Assembly: GCF_000283655.1 (NCBI RefSeq)
Contig: NC_016622.1
Span: 2,864,501-2,928,500, forward strand
From: Azospirillum lipoferum 4B
GTDB taxonomy: Bacteria > Pseudomonadota > Alphaproteobacteria > Azospirillales > Azospirillaceae
Length of the DNA stretch: 64,000 nt
Direction of reading: 5' to 3'
This document shows, piece after piece, positions 31,521 through 40,846 of this stretch. A program made the translations under genes and the position numbers. Position 1 is the stretch's first letter. Each line of letters opens with the position of its first letter. A model generated the notes under the pieces. The model made no database searches and was not told the DNA's origin. It worked only from the letters and a program-made list of their open reading frames with translations.

Positions 31521-33173
31521 TTACCGGTGATATCGCGAGGCCAAGGCCGCAAGAAAACAGCCCAGAAGCCCTATGCCGAAAATCCAGTCGCCCATGCGGG
31601 CATAGGCTGTGACCCCATCCGGAGCTTTCGGCAACGTGGTATCGATGAAACCCCGCTCACCCAGTCCGAGCAAGTGTCTCACACGTCCGTAGGCGTCCAC
31701 CACCCCGGATATTCCCGTATTCGCCACCCGGACCAGCGGCAGTCCTTCTTCCACGGCGCGGACCCGATTGATGGCGAAATGCTGGTGGGGGCCGGCGGTG
31801 CGGCCGTACCAGGCATCGTTGGTCAGGTTCAGCAGCCATTGCGGCCGGTCGGCCGTGTCGACCACCGCGGCGGGGAAGATGCTCTCGTAACAGATCAACG
31901 GGCTGAAGGGCGGCAGGCCGGCCGATTGGGCACCGAGATGGAGGGTGCGCGGCCCCGGCCCGGCGGAGAATTCCGCCCCGTTGCCGGCGATGGCGCCGAC
32001 CGGCAGCCATTGCCGCAGCGGCATGTATTCGCCGAAGGGGACCAGGTGGAACTTGTCGTAGCTGGCGACCGCGGCACCGCTGCCGTCCACCGCGACCATG
32101 CCGTTGTAGTAGCGCCGCTCGCCGTCCTCGCCGACGGTGGTGCGCGGCGCACCGGTGATCAGCAGCCCGCCGGGCGGGGTGACGGAGGCCATCGCCTGCC
32201 GCACGCGGGCGTCGTCCTCGATGTAGAAGGGGACGGCGGTCTCCGGCCAGATGACGACGGTGGGCGGCGGAGTGGCGGGATCGGCGGGCGGGGCGGCCGA
32301 CAGGGCGAGGTGACTCTGGAAATTCTGCACCCGCTCGCCGGGCGCCCATTTCAGCCGCTGGTCGATGGCCGCCTGGACCAGCCGCAGCCTGACGCCGGGC
32401 ACCGGTTCGTCCACCGCGCCCGCCATCCTCCAGGCTCCCCAGCCGCCGAGCGCAGCCAGCAGCGCCAGACCGGCGGCGACTCCGGCCCAGGCGCGGCGCT
32501 GCGTGGTGTCGCGGTCGGGCAGGGCGGCGGGCAGCGAGGCCACCAGCACCGTCACCAGCGTCAGGCCATAGATGCCGAACAGCGACACGCTCTGCAGCAC
32601 CGGCAGCATCCCGACCCAGCCATAGCCGATCAGGTTCCACGGAAAACCGGTGAAGACATGGCCGCGCAGCCACTCCCACAGGCACCAGCAGGCGGCGAAC
32701 AGCAGCGCGCGCCCCAGCCCGGCGCCGAAGCCGCGGCGGCGCAGCAGGTGGAAGGACAGGGTGGCGCCGCCGCTGAACATCGCCAGCAGGATCGGCAGAC
32801 CGGCCGCCGACAGCGGCAGGGCCCACCAGAAGCGCTCGATGTCGGTGAACAGCGCGGCGCTGATCCAGTAGAGCCCGAGCAGATGATGGCCGTAGCCGAA
32901 GAACCAGCCGACCGCGAAGGCGCCCTTCTTCGTTTCCACCCCGTCCAGCAGCCAGATCAGCCCGGGGAAGGCCAGCAGCAGCACCGGCAGCAGATCGACC
33001 GGCGGCAAGGCCAGCGTGGCGAGCCCGCCCAGCGCCATCGCGGCGGCTGCCCGGCGCCATCCGGTCAATGCGGACAGCCGTGCGGAGACACGGCCCAGCC
33101 GGGCCGGGACGGGCAGGGTGTCGGTGACGGTCAATGCGGAAACTCCGGCGGCGGCAAGGGCAAGCGGCGCCAT
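31521..33173 (-). CDS. lnt: Apolipoprotein N-acyltransferase
   Basis: Lnt completes N-acylation of lipoproteins in the inner membrane. It is 550 aa: six or more N-terminal membrane helices, then a periplasmic carbon-nitrogen hydrolase domain. The triad is the Glu in IWPETAVPF, Lys in SYDKFHLVPFGEY and Cys in PLICYESIFPA. The last helix is near the C-terminus (IFGIGLLGCFLAALA). ATG 33173 gives MAPLALAAAGVSALTV. Lipoproteins in this window, such as the one at 926-2533, would be substrates. Confidence 0.97.
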   Translation of the reverse strand: MAPLALAAAGVSALTVTDTLPVPARLGRVSARLSALTGWRRAAAAMALGGLATLALPPVDLLPVLLLAFPGLIWLLDGVETKKGAFAVGWFFGYGHHLLGLYWISAALFTDIERFWWALPLSAAGLPILLAMFSGGATLSFHLLRRRGFGAGLGRALLFAACWCLWEWLRGHVFTGFPWNLIGYGWVGMLPVLQSVSLFGIYGLTLVTVLVASLPAALPDRDTTQRRAWAGVAAGLALLAALGGWGAWRMAGAVDEPVPGVRLRLVQAAIDQRLKWAPGERVQNFQSHLALSAAPPADPATPPPTVVIWPETAVPFYIEDDARVRQAMASVTPPGGLLITGAPRTTVGEDGERRYYNGMVAVDGSGAAVASYDKFHLVPFGEYMPLRQWLPVGAIAGNGAEFSAGPGPRTLHLGAQSAGLPPFSPLICYESIFPAAVVDTADRPQWLLNLTNDAWYGRTAGPHQHFAINRVRAVEEGLPLVRVANTGISGVVDAYGRVRHLLGLGERGFIDTTLPKAPDGVTAYARMGDWIFGIGLLGCFLAALASRYHR

Positions 33174-33295
33174 AGGTAATATCGCCCGGCGGGAGCGCCA
33201 AGGTTCTTATGGGCGGGGCTGGGTTGTGGAAGAGGGGACAGTGCAGAGCGTCCCCTTTCCGTCTTTCAGGCCATCGACTTTCAGGCTGTCGTCTT

Positions 33296-34252
33296 TCAGG
33301 CCGTCGCCGCCAGTTTGGAGCTGTTGGCCGGAACGTTGTGGACGCGCAGGCGCTTCAGGCGGCGGGAGTCGGCATCCACGATCTCGAACTCCAGGCCCGA
33401 GGGGTGGACCAGCCGCTCGCCCAGGCCGGGCACGCGGCCGGCGATGGAGACGACCAGACCGCCGAGCGTGTCGATGTCCTCGCGCTCCTCCTCGGACAGG
33501 ACCGGGCCGACGCGGTGCTCGAAATCCTCGATGGGCAGGCGGGCGTCGGCGATCAGGCTGCCGTCGGGACGCTCGACCAGCCGCGGCGCCGCGGTCTCGT
33601 CATGCTCGTCCTCGATCTCGCCGACGATCTCCTCCACCAGATCCTCGATGGTGACGAGGCCGTCGATGCCGCCGAACTCGTCCACCACCAGCGCCATGTG
33701 CTGGCGGGTCTGGCGCATCTGCACCAGCAGGTCGAGCACATGCATGGAGGGGGCGACGATCTTCGCCTCGCGGATGATGCCGGTCAGGTCCGGCCGGTGG
33801 GGCAGGCCCTCCGGCGAGATCGCCTGCTTCGCCAGCAGGGTCAGCACGTCCTTGATGTGGATGATGCCGACCACGTCGTCCAACGTCTCGCGGAACACCG
33901 GCAGGCGGGAATGGCCTTCCTCGGCGACGCGCTGGACCAGGGTGGGGAAGGGCGTTTCGATCTCGACCGCGATGATGTCGGCGCGCGGCACCATCACGTC
34001 GGCGACGGTGCGGTCGCGCAGCTTCAGGATGTTGGTCAGCAGCGCACGCTCGCCGGATCCCAGCGAATCTTCGCCGTCCTCGCCGGCGGGATCGTCCAGG
34101 CCTGCGATCAGTTCCTCGATCGTGCCGCGCAGGGAATTGTCCTCGCGGCCGCCCCAGACTGTGCGGAGCCACCCCTTGAACAGGTGGCCCAGGGAATGGT
34201 CTTCGGCCCCGTGGTCATCACGGGGCGTGCGACTGTCGGATATTTCGCTCAT
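33296..34252 (-). CDS. corC: CorC/HlyC-family CBS-domain protein
   Basis: This is a 318-aa cytoplasmic protein of the CorC/YbeX family. After an acidic start, RALLTNILKLRDRTVADVM leads into two CBS domains (MVPRADIIAVEIETPFPTLV; HMALVVDEFGGIDGLVTIED), and the C-terminal transporter-associated domain ends near LVHPSGLEFEIVDADSRRLKRLRV. Proposed roles are magnesium/cobalt efflux in cooperation with CorA and support of ribosome or envelope fitness; the exact activity is not certain. It overlaps ybeY by 4 bp. Confidence 0.93.
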   Translation of the reverse strand: MSEISDSRTPRDDHGAEDHSLGHLFKGWLRTVWGGREDNSLRGTIEELIAGLDDPAGEDGEDSLGSGERALLTNILKLRDRTVADVMVPRADIIAVEIETPFPTLVQRVAEEGHSRLPVFRETLDDVVGIIHIKDVLTLLAKQAISPEGLPHRPDLTGIIREAKIVAPSMHVLDLLVQMRQTRQHMALVVDEFGGIDGLVTIEDLVEEIVGEIEDEHDETAAPRLVERPDGSLIADARLPIEDFEHRVGPVLSEEEREDIDTLGGLVVSIAGRVPGLGERLVHPSGLEFEIVDADSRRLKRLRVHNVPANSSKLAATA

Positions 34253-34755
34253 CGGTCCGGCGGTTGGTGGTTGGCGGCATAGGGGTCGGCGATTCCGAAG
34301 CTGGCGAGCAACCGGGTTTCCAGCGCCTCCATCTCCTCGGCCTCGTCGTCGGTCTCGTGATCATAGCCCAGCAGATGCAGAACACCATGCATCACAAGGT
34401 GAGTCATGTGGTCTTTGAAGTTTTTCCGCTGTTCGGAGGCCTCGCGGGCGACCGTTTCATAGGCCAGTATGACGTCGCCCAGCATGACGGGCATGCCGTC
34501 TTGCGCTTCCGGCTCCTCCGCTTCGGTCAGGGCGAAGGACAGCACGTTGGTCGGCTTGTCCTTGCCGCGATACTCGCGGTTCAGCCTGTGGACCAGCGCG
34601 TCGTCGGCCAGGACGACCGACAGTTCGGCCGGTCCTTCCTCGTCGTCATAGGCGGCGCCCAGGGCGGCAAGCGCCGCGCGCTCGGCCAGCCACTCGGCGT
34701 CCTCGGCCCAATCGCCAGCTTCACGTGAAACAGTGATATCGACCGCGCTGGTCAT
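34249..34755 (-). CDS. ybeY: Endoribonuclease YbeY (rRNA maturation)
   Basis: YbeY is a zinc-dependent ribonuclease active in 16S rRNA 3'-end processing and ribosome quality control. It is 168 aa, with the metal motif HGVLHLLGYDH (His123, His127, His133). RGKDKPTNVLSFAL is the conserved upstream signature. It overlaps phoH and corC by 4 bp on each side, indicating coupled translation in the phoH-ybeY-corC unit. Confidence 0.97.
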   Translation of the reverse strand: MTSAVDITVSREAGDWAEDAEWLAERAALAALGAAYDDEEGPAELSVVLADDALVHRLNREYRGKDKPTNVLSFALTEAEEPEAQDGMPVMLGDVILAYETVAREASEQRKNFKDHMTHLVMHGVLHLLGYDHETDDEAEEMEALETRLLASFGIADPYAANHQPPDR

Positions 34756-35861
34756 TCCGGATCTCCAACGATGCCAGCCTCGCGGTCGGTCGTTTCGGGT
34801 GCGGAATACTCGGATGTGGGGTTGGCGCGGCGAGCCTGCTTGCGCGCCGCCTCGCGGGCATCGGCCTGATCGTAGGCGCGGATGATGCGGGCCACCATCG
34901 GATGGCGGACGACGTCGGCATCGGTGAAGCGGACGAAGCGCACGCCCTCCACCCCGCGCAGGATGTCCAGCGCGTCGCGCAGGCCCGACCGGGTGCCCGA
35001 CGGCAGGTCGATCTGCGAGATATCGCCGGTGATGACCATCCGCCCGCCTTCGCCGAGACGGGTCAGGAACATCTTCATCTGCATCGGCGTGGTGTTCTGC
35101 GCCTCGTCCAGGATGACGAAGGCGTTGCCCAGCGTCCGGCCGCGCATGAAGGCCAGCGGCGCGATCTCGATCTCGCCGGACTCCAGCCGCTTCTTCACCT
35201 GTTCCGCCGGCAGCATGTCGTGCAGCGCGTCGTAGAGCGGACGCAGGTAAGGATCGACCTTCTCCTTCAGGTCGCCGGGCAGGAAGCCCAGCCGTTCGCC
35301 GGCCTCGACCGCCGGGCGCGACAGCACGATGCGGTCGACCTGACCGGTCGTCAGCAGCGCCACCGCCTGCGCCACCGCCAGGTAGGTCTTGCCGGTGCCG
35401 GCCGGGCCGAGACCGAAGACCAGCTCGCTTTCCGCCAAGGCTTGCAGATAGGCGGCCTGGGTGGGAGACCGCGGGGTGATCGGGCCGCGCCGGCGGGTGC
35501 GCAGCGCGATCTCGGCACGGGTGATCGTCGCCTGCTGGCCGGAAGCGCGCGGTTCCTCACCGGGGGCGAGCCCGGAAATGACGGGATCGGCCGTCGCCAT
35601 GCGGACGGCGCCGTCGACCTCGCCGCCGTCGATGGTCTGGCCGCGGGTCAGCCGGCCATACAGGCCGTTCAGCGCCGTCCGCGCCGTCTCGGCGGCATCG
35701 GGCGGGCCGGAGATGGTCAGGGTGTTGCCGCGGGAGATCAGCGACACGCCGAGAAGGGATTCGATGCGGGCGAGGTGGCGGTCATGCTCCCCGTACAGCA
35801 TCGGCAGCAGCCGGTTGTCATCGAATTGAACGTCGATACGCCGTTCGGGCAGACCGTTCAA
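34752..35861 (-). CDS. phoH: PhoH-like ATPase
   Basis: PhoH is a P-loop NTPase, likely linked to RNA metabolism. It is 369 aa with an N-terminal KH-like part ([21 protein letters not shown]), Walker [17 protein letters not shown] and Walker [21 protein letters not shown]. The start is TTG 35861 ([15 protein letters not shown]): it has GGAGG seven bases upstream, and it overlaps the miaB TGA as TTGA. No suitable ATG exists near it. Confidence 0.94.
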   Translation of the reverse strand: MNGLPERRIDVQFDDNRLLPMLYGEHDRHLARIESLLGVSLISRGNTLTISGPPDAAETARTALNGLYGRLTRGQTIDGGEVDGAVRMATADPVISGLAPGEEPRASGQQATITRAEIALRTRRRGPITPRSPTQAAYLQALAESELVFGLGPAGTGKTYLAVAQAVALLTTGQVDRIVLSRPAVEAGERLGFLPGDLKEKVDPYLRPLYDALHDMLPAEQVKKRLESGEIEIAPLAFMRGRTLGNAFVILDEAQNTTPMQMKMFLTRLGEGGRMVITGDISQIDLPSGTRSGLRDALDILRGVEGVRFVRFTDADVVRHPMVARIIRAYDQADAREAARKQARRANPTSEYSAPETTDREAGIVGDPE

Positions 35862-37252
35862 GCGCTTGCCTCCAAGGTTACGGCAGGCTGGAAGGGAGAG
35901 GCGGTGATGTATTCGCCGGTCACGACGGTGCCGGCGAGGCTGTTGGCCAGCGCGGCATCCACGCGCACCTCGACGATGCGGCCGAGCAGCCGCTCGTTCG
36001 CCTCGGCATGGACCGACTGCATCCACGGGCTGCGGCCCAGCAGCTGGCCGCCGCGGCGGCCGACGCGGTCGAACAGCACCGGGACGCTGCGCCCGACGAA
36101 GCTGTGGTTGAAGGCGACCTGCTGGGCGTTCAGCAGCTGGTGCAGCGCCGCCAGCCGGGACTCCTTCACCTCTTCCGGTACCTGGGCGCCGTCGACAGAG
36201 GCCGGGGTGCCGGGGCGCGGGCTGTATTTGAAGGAATAGGCCTGGGCATAGCCGATCTCGGTGACCAGCTTCAGCGTCGCGGCGAAATCGGCGTCGCTCT
36301 CGCCGGGGAAACCGACGATGAAGTCGCCGGACATCGCCAGATCGGGCTTGGCGGTGCGCAGCCGGTCGACCAGACGGCGGTAATCGTCGGCGGTGTGCTT
36401 GCGGTTCATCGCCGCCAGGATGCGGTCCGATCCCGCCTGCACCGGCAGATGCAGGTAGGGCATCAGCTGCGGCACCTCGGCATGGGCGCGGATCAGGTCG
36501 TCGGCCATGTCGCGGGGATGCGAGGTGGTGTAGCGGATGCGCTCCAGCCCGTCGATCTCCGCCAGTTCGCGGATCAGCCGGCCGAGGCCCCAGGTGCTTC
36601 CGTCCGGCCCGTCGCCATGCCAGGCGTTGACGTTCTGGCCCAGCAGGTTGATCTCGCGCGTGCCGCCGGCGACAAGCCGTTTCGCTTCGCCCAGGATCTG
36701 GTCGGCGGGGCGGGAGAACTCGGCGCCGCGGGTGTAGGGCACGACGCAGAAGGTGCAGAACTTGTCGCAGCCCTCCTGCACGGCCAGGAAGGCGGACACG
36801 CCCTGGCTGGCGGCTTCCTCCGGCAGGAAGTCGAACTTGGATTCGGCCGGGAAATCGGTGTTCAGCACGCTGCCGGCGGCGCGGCTGGCCTTCGCCACCA
36901 TCTCCGGCAGGGTGTGGTAGGTCTGCGGGCCGAAGACCATGTCGACGAAGGGGGCGCGGGCGACGATCTCCTCGCCTTCGGCCTGGGCGACGCAGCCGGC
37001 GACCGCCAGGATCATCCGGCCGTCCTCGGCCTCCGCCTTGCGGTCCTTCAGCTGGCGCAGCCGGCCAAGCTCGGAGAAGACCTTCTCGGCCGCCTTCTCG
37101 CGGATGTGGCAGGTGTTCAGGATCACCATGTCGGCGCCGTCCGGCTCATCGACCGGTTGGTAGCCCAGCGGTGCCAGGACGTCCGCCATCCGGGCGGAGT
37201 CGTACACGTTCATCTGGCAGCCCCAGGTCTTGATGAACAGCTTCTTGGTCAA
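35858..37252 (-). CDS. miaB: tRNA-2-methylthio-N6-dimethylallyladenosine synthase
   Basis: MiaB is a radical-SAM methylthiotransferase that modifies A37 of tRNAs reading UNN codons. It is 464 aa. The N-terminal UPF0004 domain begins [18 protein letters not shown]; the radical-SAM triad is CDKFCTFC; and the TRAM-like C-terminus runs to the end ([20 protein letters not shown]). It is the first gene of the miaB-phoH-ybeY-corC-lnt run. Confidence 0.97.
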   Translation of the reverse strand: MTKKLFIKTWGCQMNVYDSARMADVLAPLGYQPVDEPDGADMVILNTCHIREKAAEKVFSELGRLRQLKDRKAEAEDGRMILAVAGCVAQAEGEEIVARAPFVDMVFGPQTYHTLPEMVAKASRAAGSVLNTDFPAESKFDFLPEEAASQGVSAFLAVQEGCDKFCTFCVVPYTRGAEFSRPADQILGEAKRLVAGGTREINLLGQNVNAWHGDGPDGSTWGLGRLIRELAEIDGLERIRYTTSHPRDMADDLIRAHAEVPQLMPYLHLPVQAGSDRILAAMNRKHTADDYRRLVDRLRTAKPDLAMSGDFIVGFPGESDADFAATLKLVTEIGYAQAYSFKYSPRPGTPASVDGAQVPEEVKESRLAALHQLLNAQQVAFNHSFVGRSVPVLFDRVGRRGGQLLGRSPWMQSVHAEANERLLGRIVEVRVDAALANSLAGTVVTGEYITASPFQPAVTLEASA

Positions 37253-37444
37253 CCCGCACCCTTCCGCTCAGAACAAAAACGAATAGCGCGCTCACGATGC
37301 TGCGTGGCGCGCGGCACGCCGTCCGTCCGGCGTCGCTCCTGGAAAGATGGTATCGCGTGTGGGGCGAATCGAGTCAATCCCGCTTCGCCCCACCCCTATT
37401 TGCAAACAGGGTCTTTCCGCAATCCGGACCAAGGGTCGGAATCG

Positions 37445-38149
37445 TCACGCCGCCCCGGCCTGCAGCCCGCCGCGCCAGAACCAGTCGGTCCGCCGGACGC
37501 GGTCAGTCCAGATTCGCTCCGCCGTGGTCCGGCTGAACAGGGCGCTGAAAGGGACGGGGGAGTCTCCCGTCTGGATACCGGCCGGCATGTCGAGGGCCTG
37601 CATCATCACCGGAGTGGCGCCGGGGGCGATGTCCTGCGCGTCGGCCGGTTCCGGCTTGCCGATCATGCCGGCGGCACCCGACAGAGCACCCTCGACCAGC
37701 TCCAGGCCCAGCAGGCGGTTCATGTCGACCGGACCCGGCATCTCCATGCCCAGCGTCAGGGCGCGGGAGAAGCCGAACCGCTCGTAATAGGGAGCGTCGC
37801 CGACCAGGATCACCGACTTGTGGCCCAGCGCCACCGCCTTGTTCAGGCTCATCCGGATCATCTTGCTGCCCAGCCCGCTGCCCTGCAGGTGGGCGGCGAC
37901 CGCGATGGGGCCGAGCAGGATGGACTGGGTGGTTCCGCCGACCAGGATCGGCCAGTAGCGGATGGTGCCCACCACCACCTCGCGCCCATGCTCGTCATGC
38001 TCGATGGCGACGAGGTTCAGGGCGGGGATCGGGTCGACGCCGTCGCGCAGCCGGTAGGCGGTCTTGGTGAAGCGGTCGGGACCGAAGGAGGCGTCCAGCA
38101 GGGCTTCGATGGCGGCGGCGTGCTTCGGCTCTTCGACGGTGATGATCAT
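37445..38149 (-). CDS. GNAT-family N-acetyltransferase
   Basis: This is a 234-aa protein. The N-terminal GNAT fold (residues 1-150) has the acetyl-CoA motif [20 protein letters not shown] and the later [15 protein letters not shown], like the YhbS/PA4866 type. The C-terminal 80 residues are Pro/Asp-rich and of unclear fold. ATG 38149 leaves [17 protein letters not shown]. The substrate is unknown. It lies 192 bp upstream of miaB on the same strand, and the corresponding position in rhizobia often holds a GNAT gene. Confidence 0.88.
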   Translation of the reverse strand: MIITVEEPKHAAAIEALLDASFGPDRFTKTAYRLRDGVDPIPALNLVAIEHDEHGREVVVGTIRYWPILVGGTTQSILLGPIAVAAHLQGSGLGSKMIRMSLNKAVALGHKSVILVGDAPYYERFGFSRALTLGMEMPGPVDMNRLLGLELVEGALSGAAGMIGKPEPADAQDIAPGATPVMMQALDMPAGIQTGDSPVPFSALFSRTTAERIWTDRVRRTDWFWRGGLQAGAA

Positions 38150-38614
38150 GCGTGGGGCTCCCGGCGGGAAGAAGGTCTTCTCAGAAGGCTTCTGAAGTGC
38201 GGATCGCGCCGCCGCCGGAAGGCCGGGGTGTCAGGTCCCCGTTGTGCCTTTGGCGTTCGCACGCGACCCAAGGACGGCCGCAACCGCGATGCGCGGTGCG
38301 AGGCTCCGTCGTCGGATGCGAAGGGCGTGCGAACGAGACATGGACAAGGCTCTTCGGCCGTTGCTGGGACTTCGGCATATATCATCGTCGCCCCCCCGTC
38401 GCAAGACCGTGGAGACCCCGATGCAGTGCATGACTGTATCCATCGCGCTGCGGGCCGGGGGCAGGCGGAAGGCAGGATTGCCGGGCCGGGTTCTGGACAG
38501 TGGGAAGGGCGGACTTTATTGTGCACCGAACCGCCGCCCAGCCACCCGGACTCCCAGCCGCCGGCCCTTTTCCGGCCGGCGCCGTCTTCGGATCGTCTGC
38601 CAGGATCGCCAGAC
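38150..38614. other. 465-bp divergent intergenic region with inverted repeat
   Basis: No gene is supportable here. It lies between the divergent GNAT gene (37445-38149) and apaG. CGTTCGCACGC (38254-38264) and GCGTGCGAACG (38325-38335) form a perfect 11-bp inverted repeat with 60 nt between, and smaller stems lie in the loop (CCGCGATGCGCGG near 38284-38296). This could be a structured leader or a small RNA, or a regulatory site. A GGGG-TGTCAGGT-CCCC stem at about 38226-38240 resembles nothing I could name. Confidence 0.5.
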
Positions 38615-39007
38615 ATGTACACCGCCGTAACCAACGACATCCGCGTCACCGTCCAGCCCGTGTTCCTGGAGGACCAGTCGGCCCCGGCCGAGAGCCGCTT
38701 CGTCTGGGCCTATCATGTCCGCATCGAGAACGAGGGCAGCGAGACGGTGCAGCTGCGCACCCGCCACTGGCGCATCACCGACGCCATGGGCCGCGTGCAG
38801 GAGGTGCGGGGTCCCGGCGTGGTCGGCGAGCAGCCGGTCCTGGAGCCGGGCGACCATTTCGAATACACCAGCGGCACGCCGCTCGGCACGCCGTCCGGCA
38901 TCATGGCCGGCACCTACGGCATGGAAGGGGCGGACGGCCGCGCCTTCGACGTGACCATCCCGGCCTTCTCGCTGGACAGCCCGCACCAGCCGATGCAGCT
39001 GAACTGA
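38615..39007 (+). CDS. apaG: ApaG protein (Co2+/Mg2+ efflux-linked)
   Basis: ApaG is a small beta-sandwich protein found widely in proteobacteria; it is linked genetically to Co2+ resistance but has no settled biochemical role. It is 130 aa, the family length: [20 protein letters not shown], then [20 protein letters not shown] and [13 protein letters not shown] 38615 starts [13 protein letters not shown]. An open frame far upstream is a shadow of other genes. Confidence 0.95.
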   Translation: MYTAVTNDIRVTVQPVFLEDQSAPAESRFVWAYHVRIENEGSETVQLRTRHWRITDAMGRVQEVRGPGVVGEQPVLEPGDHFEYTSGTPLGTPSGIMAGTYGMEGADGRAFDVTIPAFSLDSPHQPMQLN

Positions 39008-39113
39008 TCGGACGACCCGACCGATCGGCAAATCCGGACGCGGGCTGAATCCGGACGCAGACGAATAATACAATAGAATGTGTGTGGATATTGGAAGAAA
39101 TTAACACGCGGCT

Positions 39114-39142
39114 TTGACAATCCGCGTGGCTGTCCGTACTTT
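39114..39142 (+). promoter_or_regulatory. Candidate promoter P1 upstream of folE
   Basis: TTGACA (39114-39119), a 17-bp spacer and TACTTT (39137-39142). The -35 is perfect and lies inside the loop of a CACGCGG/CCGCGTG inverted repeat, so a repressor binding there could block it. Confidence 0.55.
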
Positions 39143-39151
39143 GTCCATCGC

Positions 39152-39179
39152 TTGACGGCAATAGGCCGGACCCTATCTA
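39152..39179 (+). promoter_or_regulatory. Candidate promoter P2 upstream of folE
   Basis: TTGACG (39152-39157), a 16-bp spacer and TATCTA (39174-39179), ten bases downstream of P1. It would start a leader of about 220 nt before folE. Confidence 0.5.
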
Positions 39180-39408
39180 CGAACTTCCGAATGGCGCCCG
39201 GAGACGGAAACCGGGCGGAAACGGGAAGGCGGGCGCCGCCACTCCGTCCATAGATGATTACTTTTCGTCTTACGAGCCGTTCGGTTGATCCGCCGAGGCA
39301 TCGGCTCCGTACTGACGCCAGACACGATGGGAGTGTTGCGCGACAGCCGTCGGTTCGCGGCCATCGGCTTCGCGCAGGGCGCTACCCAGTAACGGAAAGG
39401 ATGTTCCC

Positions 39409-40083
39409 GTGACGGCTACCAAGACCCCGCACGTCAACCCCCCGGCGGTCGACAATGTGCTTCGCGGCCCCGGCCTGTCCCGGCCCGGCGCCATCGTCCG
39501 TCCGTCCCGCGCCGAGGCGGAGGAAGCCGTGCGGACCCTGATCCGTTGGGCCGGGGACGATCCGGCGCGCGAAGGTCTGGTCGGCACGCCCGACCGCGTC
39601 GTCCGCTCCTATGAGGAATTCTTCGCCGGCTACGGCATCGACCCGGTGGAGATCCTGTCGCGCACCTTCGAGGAGACCGACGGCTACGACGAGATGGTCA
39701 TTCTGCGCGATATCCGGGTGGAGTCCTATTGCGAGCACCACATGGTGCCGATCATCGGCAAGGCCCATGTCGCCTATCTGCCGCGCCGCCGCGTCGTCGG
39801 CATCTCCAAGCTGGCGCGTCTGGTCGAGGCCTATGGCAAGCGCCTGCAGATCCAGGAGAAGATGACCGCCCAGATCGCCAACACCATCGACGAGGTCCTG
39901 CAGCCCGAGGGCGTCGCCGTCGTGGTCGAGGCGCAGCACCAGTGCATGACCACCCGCGGCGTGCACAAGACCGGCGTGACCATGGTGACCAGCCGCATGC
40001 TGGGCGCCTTCCGCACCGACCCCTCGACCCGCCGCGAATTCCTGACGATGATCGGCAACCCGACCTCTCGCGGGATGGACTGA
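39409..40083 (+). CDS. folE: GTP cyclohydrolase I
   Basis: FolE converts GTP to 7,8-dihydroneopterin triphosphate, entering folate or queuosine-related synthesis. It is 224 aa. The zinc ligands are Cys108 and His111 ([10 protein letters not shown]) and Cys179 (HQCMTTRGV). The start is GTG 39409, with GGAAAGG eight bases upstream. The N-terminal extension (about 35 residues) before the core is modest. Confidence 0.97.
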   Translation: MTATKTPHVNPPAVDNVLRGPGLSRPGAIVRPSRAEAEEAVRTLIRWAGDDPAREGLVGTPDRVVRSYEEFFAGYGIDPVEILSRTFEETDGYDEMVILRDIRVESYCEHHMVPIIGKAHVAYLPRRRVVGISKLARLVEAYGKRLQIQEKMTAQIANTIDEVLQPEGVAVVVEAQHQCMTTRGVHKTGVTMVTSRMLGAFRTDPSTRREFLTMIGNPTSRGMD

Positions 40084-40172
40084 GGTCTGGAGACCTTTAC
40101 ACCCCTTGCGCCGCCTGCCAAGCTCCCGCCGTTATCCGTCAGCGAGCGGTGCTGTATACGGGGTGTTCGGGC

Positions 40173-40655
40173 ATGGCGGCGAAGGTGACACCGGCGGTCA
40201 ATGCGGCCAAGGCGGCGGGCGTCGCCTTCCGGCTCATGGAGTACGACTACGACCCGTCGGCCGACGCCATCGGCCTGCACGCCGCCGAATCGCTCGGGCT
40301 CGACCCCGCCATCGTCTACAAGACCCTGATCGTCCAGCTGGAGCCCAAGGCGCTGGCCTGTGCCGTCATCCCGGTCGCGGCCAAGCTGGACTTGAAGGCC
40401 ATCGCCGCGGCTGCCAGGGCGAAGAAGGCCGATCTCGCCGACCCGGCGCTGGCGGAAAAGACCACCGGCTTCCTGGTCGGCGGCATCAGCCCTCTGGGCC
40501 AGAAGAAGGCGCTGCCGACCTTCATCGACGCGAGCGCCGAAGCGCTGCCGGAAATGGTGGTGAATGGCGGCAGGCGCGGCCTGCAGATCGTGCTGGCGCC
40601 CGCCGATCTGGCGAAGGCGACGAAGGCGACGGTTTGCGCCATCGTGGCACATTGA
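40173..40655 (+). CDS. ybaK: YbaK/EbsC-type Cys-tRNA(Pro)/aminoacyl-tRNA deacylase
   Basis: YbaK-type enzymes hydrolyse mischarged Cys-tRNA(Pro) and related species in trans. It is 160 aa: TPAVNAAKAAGVAFRLMEYD, LGLDPAIVYKTLIVQLE, the AVIPVAAKLDLKAIA core and the TGFLVGGISPLGQKKALPTF signature. ATG 40173 is chosen. A tRNA-Arg gene lies 42 bp downstream on the opposite strand. The precise tRNA substrate cannot be told from sequence. Confidence 0.93.
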   Translation: MAAKVTPAVNAAKAAGVAFRLMEYDYDPSADAIGLHAAESLGLDPAIVYKTLIVQLEPKALACAVIPVAAKLDLKAIAAAARAKKADLADPALAEKTTGFLVGGISPLGQKKALPTFIDASAEALPEMVVNGGRRGLQIVLAPADLAKATKATVCAIVAH

Positions 40656-40697
40656 TCGTCGCGCATCGAAGGTCGCGCGCTGAAAGCGGAATGGCGG

Positions 40698-40774
40698 TGG
40701 TGACCCCGGCAGGACTCGAACCTGCTGCCTCAAGTTTAGGAAACTCGCGCTCTATCCTGATGAGCTACGGGGCC
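40698..40774 (-). tRNA. tRNA-Arg (anticodon CCT)
   Basis: The minus strand folds as a 77-nt tRNA. The acceptor stem pairs GGCCCCG with CGGGGTC (one G-T), then discriminator A and encoded CCA. The D stem is GCTC/GAGC, the anticodon stem CGAGT/ACTTG holds the loop TTCCTAA, giving anticodon CCT (reads AGG), and the T arm is GCAGG-TTCGAGT-CCTGC. All arms are complete, so this is a functional gene. Confidence 0.97.
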
Positions 40775-40846
40775 ACTTGCGCCGCACCTTAACGGTTTCG
40801 CCGCCAAGGTGAAAGTGGCTTTTGGGGGAAGAGCCGCTTCACGGCG

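Larger units (their letters stand above)
39008..39408 (+). other. folE upstream region, 401 bp
   Basis: This interval after apaG holds no gene and is AT-richer than its surroundings around 39060-39110. A CACGCGG-CCGCGTG inverted repeat brackets a promoter-like TTGACA at 39114-39119, and two tandem sigma-70-like promoters are listed separately. The rest (39180-39400) is the leader of folE, ending in a GGAAAGG ribosome site (39394-39400). Confidence 0.6.

Noticed and set aside
38221-38245. GTCAGGTCC string resembling signal recognition particle RNA
   Set aside because: The conserved order GGUCAGGUCCGGAAGGAAG is absent. Here GGAAGG precedes GTCAGGTCC, and the folding differs.
36008-39007. A ~1000-codon plus-strand open frame ending at apaG
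   Set aside because: Only the last 130 codons are a real gene (apaG). The rest is antisense to miaB and the GNAT gene.
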